A DNA stretch of 64,000 bases from Panagrolaimus kolymaensis (lineage: Eukaryota > Nematoda > Chromadorea > Rhabditida > Panagrolaimidae): positions 930,001 to 994,000 of the forward strand of contig JAJQJQ010000055.1 in assembly GCA_028622995.1 (NCBI GenBank), written 5' to 3'. The translations under genes and the position numbers were made by a program. Shown here piece after piece: positions 58,944-64,000 of the stretch; within the stretch, counting starts at the first letter, position 1, and each line of letters starts with the position of its first letter. The notes under the pieces were generated by a model that worked only from the letters and a program-made list of their open reading frames with translations, was not told the origin of the DNA and did not search any database.

Positions 58944-61900
58944 TTAATCGTTGTTTTCAGCTGCGGCGGCTGCTTCTATTTGATTGTTGGGATCATTTTC
59001 ATTTTGAGCTGCTTCTTCGTCAATAGTTGTGACATTATCTTCGAGGTCGGAAATAACAAAAAGTTGTTCATCTTCATCTTCGATCTCTGATAATGCCTCG
59101 TTTTCACTACATTCGAAATCATCATCATATGGATTTCCGTCGGGATAGCTGTCGGGCGGAGTTAAAGTTGCGGCATCATTTTCAATTTCAGAAGGAATTT
59201 TGTAACTATCAAAAATTTTGGGATTGCTAAAGTAAAAATTTTTTCATTTTTTAATTAAAAGCTTTGGTTAAAAACTTACAAATCAATTAATTTTTTTTCA
59301 ATTTTTCCAAATAATTTCGAAATAGTTGCATTTGTTGAAAATATTTTTTTACACCAAATTAAAGCGTCGATTCCTTGTTCATTAGCAAAAATTTGTCCAT
59401 ATTTTTCATTATCCGTTGTTAATAAATTTGCCAATGCCCAAGCAGCCCATAATTGACTTGCATAACTTTGGGAGCAATATAATAAATTTATGATGGGTTT
59501 TAGCGAATGATAATTAATTATTCGACTGCCTTGAAGATCCCATTTACCGACAGACTAAAAAAATATTTATAAATTTAATAAAATGAATATTCGTTGTGTC
59601 AAAATACATAAAGGTCTTGACGAGAAAATTATTTTTGGTCCGAAAATGGTTTTGGCATGAAAATTATAAAACTTACAATAATTATTTGATCATAAACATC
59701 TTTGAATAAAATATGTTGATTTCGAGATTTCCAAACTTTTTCTCCATCACTCATTAAATTTGCCAAAACTGCTGCCACATTATATGCAACTTCCATATTG
59801 GTTTGAGTTGTTCTAAGTAAATCACTAAAACAAAAATAAATTTTTATTCTATCTCCAATCTCACAACGAAACTTACAGTAAGGTTGTAACAAAATTATGT
59901 TCCATAATTAATTTTCTAAATTCTTTAACCTCCGAAATATTTCCAAGTAAACCCATCATATTTCTAACAATTTCAAGTTCAGCTGGAAAAAGTTGATAAA
60001 CACTTAGCATTAATTCAAGACCCTGGTATCGAATGAAGCGATAACAATTTTTTGGTGTTTCATCCGTGACATTCCATAAAAAGCTCCAACATGCCTCGAG
60101 AACTCTATCCGCTTCACGATTATCTCGACGTTTAATAATTTCATTTAAAATTACTCGAATCGCTCCAATTTCTCCAACCTTTGCTCGTTGTTCGCCATTT
60201 AAATAGCAAGCCATAGAATTCATTAAATAAATAATTACTCGATTTGTAAATGCATCAGAATTATGTAATCTCATACTTCGAAGAATATATTCCATAACTC
60301 TAACATAATCATCGATCACGTCGCCAGCAAAATCAAATTGACACAAAGTCAATGCAACATTTCGAACAACTATTTGATCCATATACATATTTTCCAATGA
60401 ATTTATTAATACTTTGGCAATATGGCGTCGAAGGGATTGAGAACCTTGAACTTTCCGCAATAAATAAAAAATTGCTGCTGTGGCTGATGTTATTAAATTG
60501 CTATCTTTTTCATATAATTCCATTCCTTCCAATAGGGTTATCAAGGCTTCATCGGCATGGAACTAAAAATATTTTTTACTTAATTTTGAAAAAAAACTTT
60601 TAATTTATTCAAATTTTTGGTTGAAATTTAACTCCAAAAAATCGCAGTTGAATAAAGTATTTCTTATAGCTTTTGCTTTTTAATTTGCTTTTTTTTCTCG
60701 CTTTAACTATCGATAATAGATTTTTTTAGAAAAAACTTACACAAACTGTGCTATTTCGATAAAAATGATATGCATCGTTCATAGCTTGATACAAAGATGA
60801 TGGACGATTTTGATATACTTTCAAAGCATAAACAAGTTGCTCTTCATTACAACTTGAAAAAACTTTTTTTGCTGGTAAACTTGGGAGATCTCCAGCATGT
60901 TCACAACCATATAAACCAAGAACTTTGAGATTTTTATGTAAGCCTCGTAAACCAACTATATCCGAGGCGACCCGGGTGTTTATTGACAGCTCTCTGGAAA
61001 AAATGGATCAGTAAAAGAAATTTTAAGAATTTGAGGTCCACTTACTCATCAGGGATTACATCATTCGAATTACCAGTCATATGTAAATTAGTACCCGAAA
61101 TATCAAGATATTCTAAATTATTCAAATTTTTAACCATATTAAATAAACAAATATTGGGTTTTTGATATTCCACAGGTTGCCTTTCTCGAGCATCAAATGA
61201 AACATCGAGATAAATTAAATTATGGCATTCTCCAATAATATCAACAATGTTTTCAATGTTTGGTATATCTCTCAAACATAAATGTGTGAGATTCCTTTTG
61301 AGAAAAGATAAAAATCGAGCTTCAGTAATTTTGGGCCAATTCCATACATCCAAAATTTTTAACTGAGGAACATTAAGGGTAATGTGATAGAGTAATTCAT
61401 CCGAATCAGCTATGTGATTAAAATGATCATAATTTTGATCCTAAAAGTTACAATAATTTGCATCGTCTGCTACTTAAGAATATTTAAATTTTCTTACCCT
61501 CGCAATTTGAAGTTGCTGTAAATTCGGCATAAAACTTAATAAATGTGGCATAACAGTTTTAACTGGAGGATATACCGACGAGTAACATGGAACCCCAAAT
61601 CTATCATAACCCATATTTTCTGTTAATGATGGAACAGGCATGCAATCTTCTTCATATCCAATATCAGTGAAAACTCCAGATAAAGAACTCGTTGAAGGAT
61701 GGCATGAAGACCCATGAATAGGATCAAATTCCACATCTGTGAACATAGGAAACACTGATTGCCTTAATTGATGAGCGTGGAATTTAGGTTCCATTAAAAG
61801 ATATAATTGATTTGTACATAATTGTTTCATAGATAATAATTGAACTTTTTTATCTTTTAAATATTTACATACATGATACATATCGAGCTGATGGGTGTAC

Positions 61901-62399
61901 TAAAAAATTCAAATTTTGTTATATTCTAATAACTTTGTGGCAAAAAAGCAGACGACTTACATCCATATCAAAAGCTCGAATAACTCGTAAAGTATTTTTT
62001 TGAGCAGCCAAAACTTGAGCCAATAAATTTTCTGTTAATGCAAACCCGCTTAAATCCAAATTTGTTAATAAAGTTTTATCTTCCTTTGAAAATGGCACTA
62101 ATATCGCTGCTTTAATTGACTAAAAAAAGTTTTTATGCATTAATTAAAAAATTATTGATTAATTAATAATTTTTTTTTCTTACCGATCTCAAAACTGAAG
62201 ATTGTTTATGCATATGTTTATAAACACAATCAGCAGCGCGATATTGTAATTTTGGAAAAGTTTTCCATAATTCTATATCCCGCTCAGGATCTGTGAGTCT
62301 TGTGTCAGCTTTTAACGCAGCTATGTATAAACTAGCAAATTTATCTGATGCGATTTCCAGCAAGGATCTTGGTTGAAGAGAATATATATGCTCTTCCAT
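58944..62399 (-). CDS. ZYG-11/ZER-1-type Cullin-2 substrate receptor
   Basis: Nine exons close in frame to 938 residues: 62399-62184, 62119-61961, 61899-61498, 61440-61046, 60993-60741, 60562-59877, 59824-59677, 59554-59280 and 59226-58944. The N-terminal region (about 1-125, LQPRSLLEIASDKFASLYI) should hold the Cul2/Elongin C box. LRRs follow (LTNLDLSGFALTENLL, LIYLDVSFD, LEYLDISGTNLHM). The C-terminal half is an ARM-repeat superhelix (VVRNVALTLCQFDFAGDV, LEACWSFLWNVTDETPKNC, NMMGLLGNISEV, AAWALANLL). In animals this family recruits proteins with N-terminal Gly degrons to CUL2 ligases. The last exon adds an acidic Asp/Glu/Ala tail of about 95 residues that the core family does not need. Whether it is zyg-11 or zer-1 cannot be settled here. 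Confidence 0.88.
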
Positions 62400-64000
62400 C
62401 TCTTTTTTTTGGTTTTGAGGAGATAAACTAAAAACAAAAATAAAAATAAGGAAAAATAATTAATGAATGATCAATAAAAATACAATTATATTAACAGTTC
62501 AACCGGAGAAAGGAAAAGATAGTGGACACACGATTAAAAAAAGCACACGATAAAAAAATGACAATGATCGAGAGAAAAAAACGGACACCGAGAAAATGTT
62601 TTCTTCCATGACGTTATTATTTTTCTTTTACTTTTTCAAAGCATTAAAAAATATTAAAACAAAAAACAATGATTTTTTAACTTTTCTATTTACAGTCGTC
62701 GGTCTATTGTAAAAATAAAAGCCAAAATAAAATTATATCCTTATCATTCTCTCAACTTTCAAAACATCAGCAAAAGCAACAGCAAAAGCAAAAAGGCAGC
62801 TGACTGACATTTAGAAGAAAAAAAGAAAGATTGGAGAATTTGAGAACACTTTGCCACACAAAAAGATTTTATGTGAGGTGCTGTTGTTCTTCGAGAAACA
62901 CCATCGACGACAAAAAAATTTTGTATTTTACAAGATTAAAAATAAAGCAGCTAATGTTAACTTTTTTTAATTTTTAACACATCAAACTCTTTGCATTCAA
63001 AGAAAAAAACACCTCTCGCGGGAATGAATGAATTGGATTGCGTCAAAAAGCGGTAATCAATTATGTAGTCTTTTTAAAGAAAGCAAGTAATCGCTTTTTC
63101 CTTTTTCTTTTTTTGTCTTTCGTAACATTTTTTTTTCTAACATCGACGACAAGCGGTTTTTTAGATGTTCGATCGAATGGGAAAGAAAAAAACAAAACTC
63201 TAAATAATCAATAAATAAATAAACTAACCAAAAAAAATCACCTGAGAAACAAAAAAAACAACGAAGGCAGCAAACTTTTTTTGTCTTTTTTGGCGGTGGA
63301 AAACAATGAAAAAATAAAAATGGATGGAATTAAAAATAGTTTTGTTTTAAATTTTTTGTAAACAAAATTTCGATATATAAACTTTCATGAACTTTAAAAA
63401 TAGAGAACGCGAACGAACATTTGTTGTCAAAAAAAAGGAAAAAAGATGCACATTTATTTTTTGATATTTTTTAAGCATAAAATAAACATGTTTTTCTAAT
63501 ATTTCAAATTTTTCATTTATTTCAATGAAAAAATAAAAATAGGTAGTAGGAAAAAAGCTTATAAAACTACCAACAACAAAAAATTGATAGTGATATAATT
63601 TTTCCTTTTTCCCCTATTTTTTTGTGACATACTTGGAAAAGAAGAAAAAAAGATCTGGCAAACGAAAGAAAAATCAAGAAAAAAAAGAAATCATTAAAAA
63701 ATGAAATAAAAAAACACAGAGTTCAATGTCATCGTCGATAATAGAAAAATAAACTCTAAAAGAGAAATAATCAAAAAAGGTAATAAAAATAAAAGAATGG
63801 AAAGAGGCTAATCAACGAATCAAAAAAATGGCAAACAAGCAGCAAGCTGATTAATTGAAGCAGCAAAGTTGTAAGTAAAATGAAATCAGAGTATTCTTGA
63901 TTGCTCTCAATTTTATGTCCATTTTTTGCGTATCAAAAAAAATTGAAAGTGTGAAATTGTGAAGAACTCAAAGGTTCATTAAAAAATTGATAAGAAAAAA
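62400..64000. other. Upstream region of the ZYG-11-like gene
   Basis: AT-rich with many A-runs. No coding frame of note on either strand; nothing supported beyond the presumed promoter. Confidence 0.45.

Overview
This is nuclear DNA of a small-genome animal, almost certainly a nematode. It is very AT-rich, its genes are cut by many short GT..(T)TTTAG introns, and it carries a netrin (UNC-6 type), a sarcoglycan, a ZYG-11/ZER-1 type Cullin-2 adaptor, an astacin relative and lineage-specific F-box-like families. The style resembles plant-parasitic tylenchids such as Meloidogyne; the genus is an inference. Gene models below were spliced by hand from reading-frame phase and splice sites. Most conserved models close in frame from ATG to stop.

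Layout. 1-2353 is a 137/131-bp satellite array. It runs into a short LTR-type element (2354-3545) and then an isolated signal-peptide exon. 5.1-16.1 kb holds fast-evolving families: a pseudogene split by a hAT MITE (5158-6847), its intact paralog (11868-13502), a secreted leucine-rich-repeat protein, and two divergent F-box-like genes (14090-16088). A 1.6-kb fold-back transposon lies at 8189-9803, and a second copy sits in an intron of the sarcoglycan gene (16771-21096). A small membrane protein and a somatostatin/allatostatin-C-type GPCR follow on the minus strand (21340-24603). After 4.4 kb with no gene come tRNA-Arg(UCG), an F-box-like protein fused to a C-terminal SUMO-like domain (29558-31209), a methyltransferase with an F-box-like N-terminus (31800-33236), and a chimeric decayed locus (33563-34964). 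A four-TM protein (36158-37038) precedes the 10-kb netrin gene (38264-48694), whose fourth intron holds a 1.33-kb hAT element. Then come a catalytically dead astacin, another F-box-like family member, a short/branched-chain acyl-CoA dehydrogenase, a chemoreceptor remnant, a RING-IBR protein and the ZYG-11-like gene (58944-62399). 62.4-64 kb has no recognisable gene.

How the genes relate. There is no operon logic. Conserved single-copy genes (netrin, sarcoglycan, dehydrogenase, ZYG-11-like, GPCR) are separated by islands of expanding, decaying and recombining gene families and young transposons. A ubiquitin/SUMO theme recurs: F-box-like families, an RBR-type RING protein, a ZYG-11-like substrate receptor, and the SUMO-like fusion, which with the methyltransferase fusion is the most novel part of the window.
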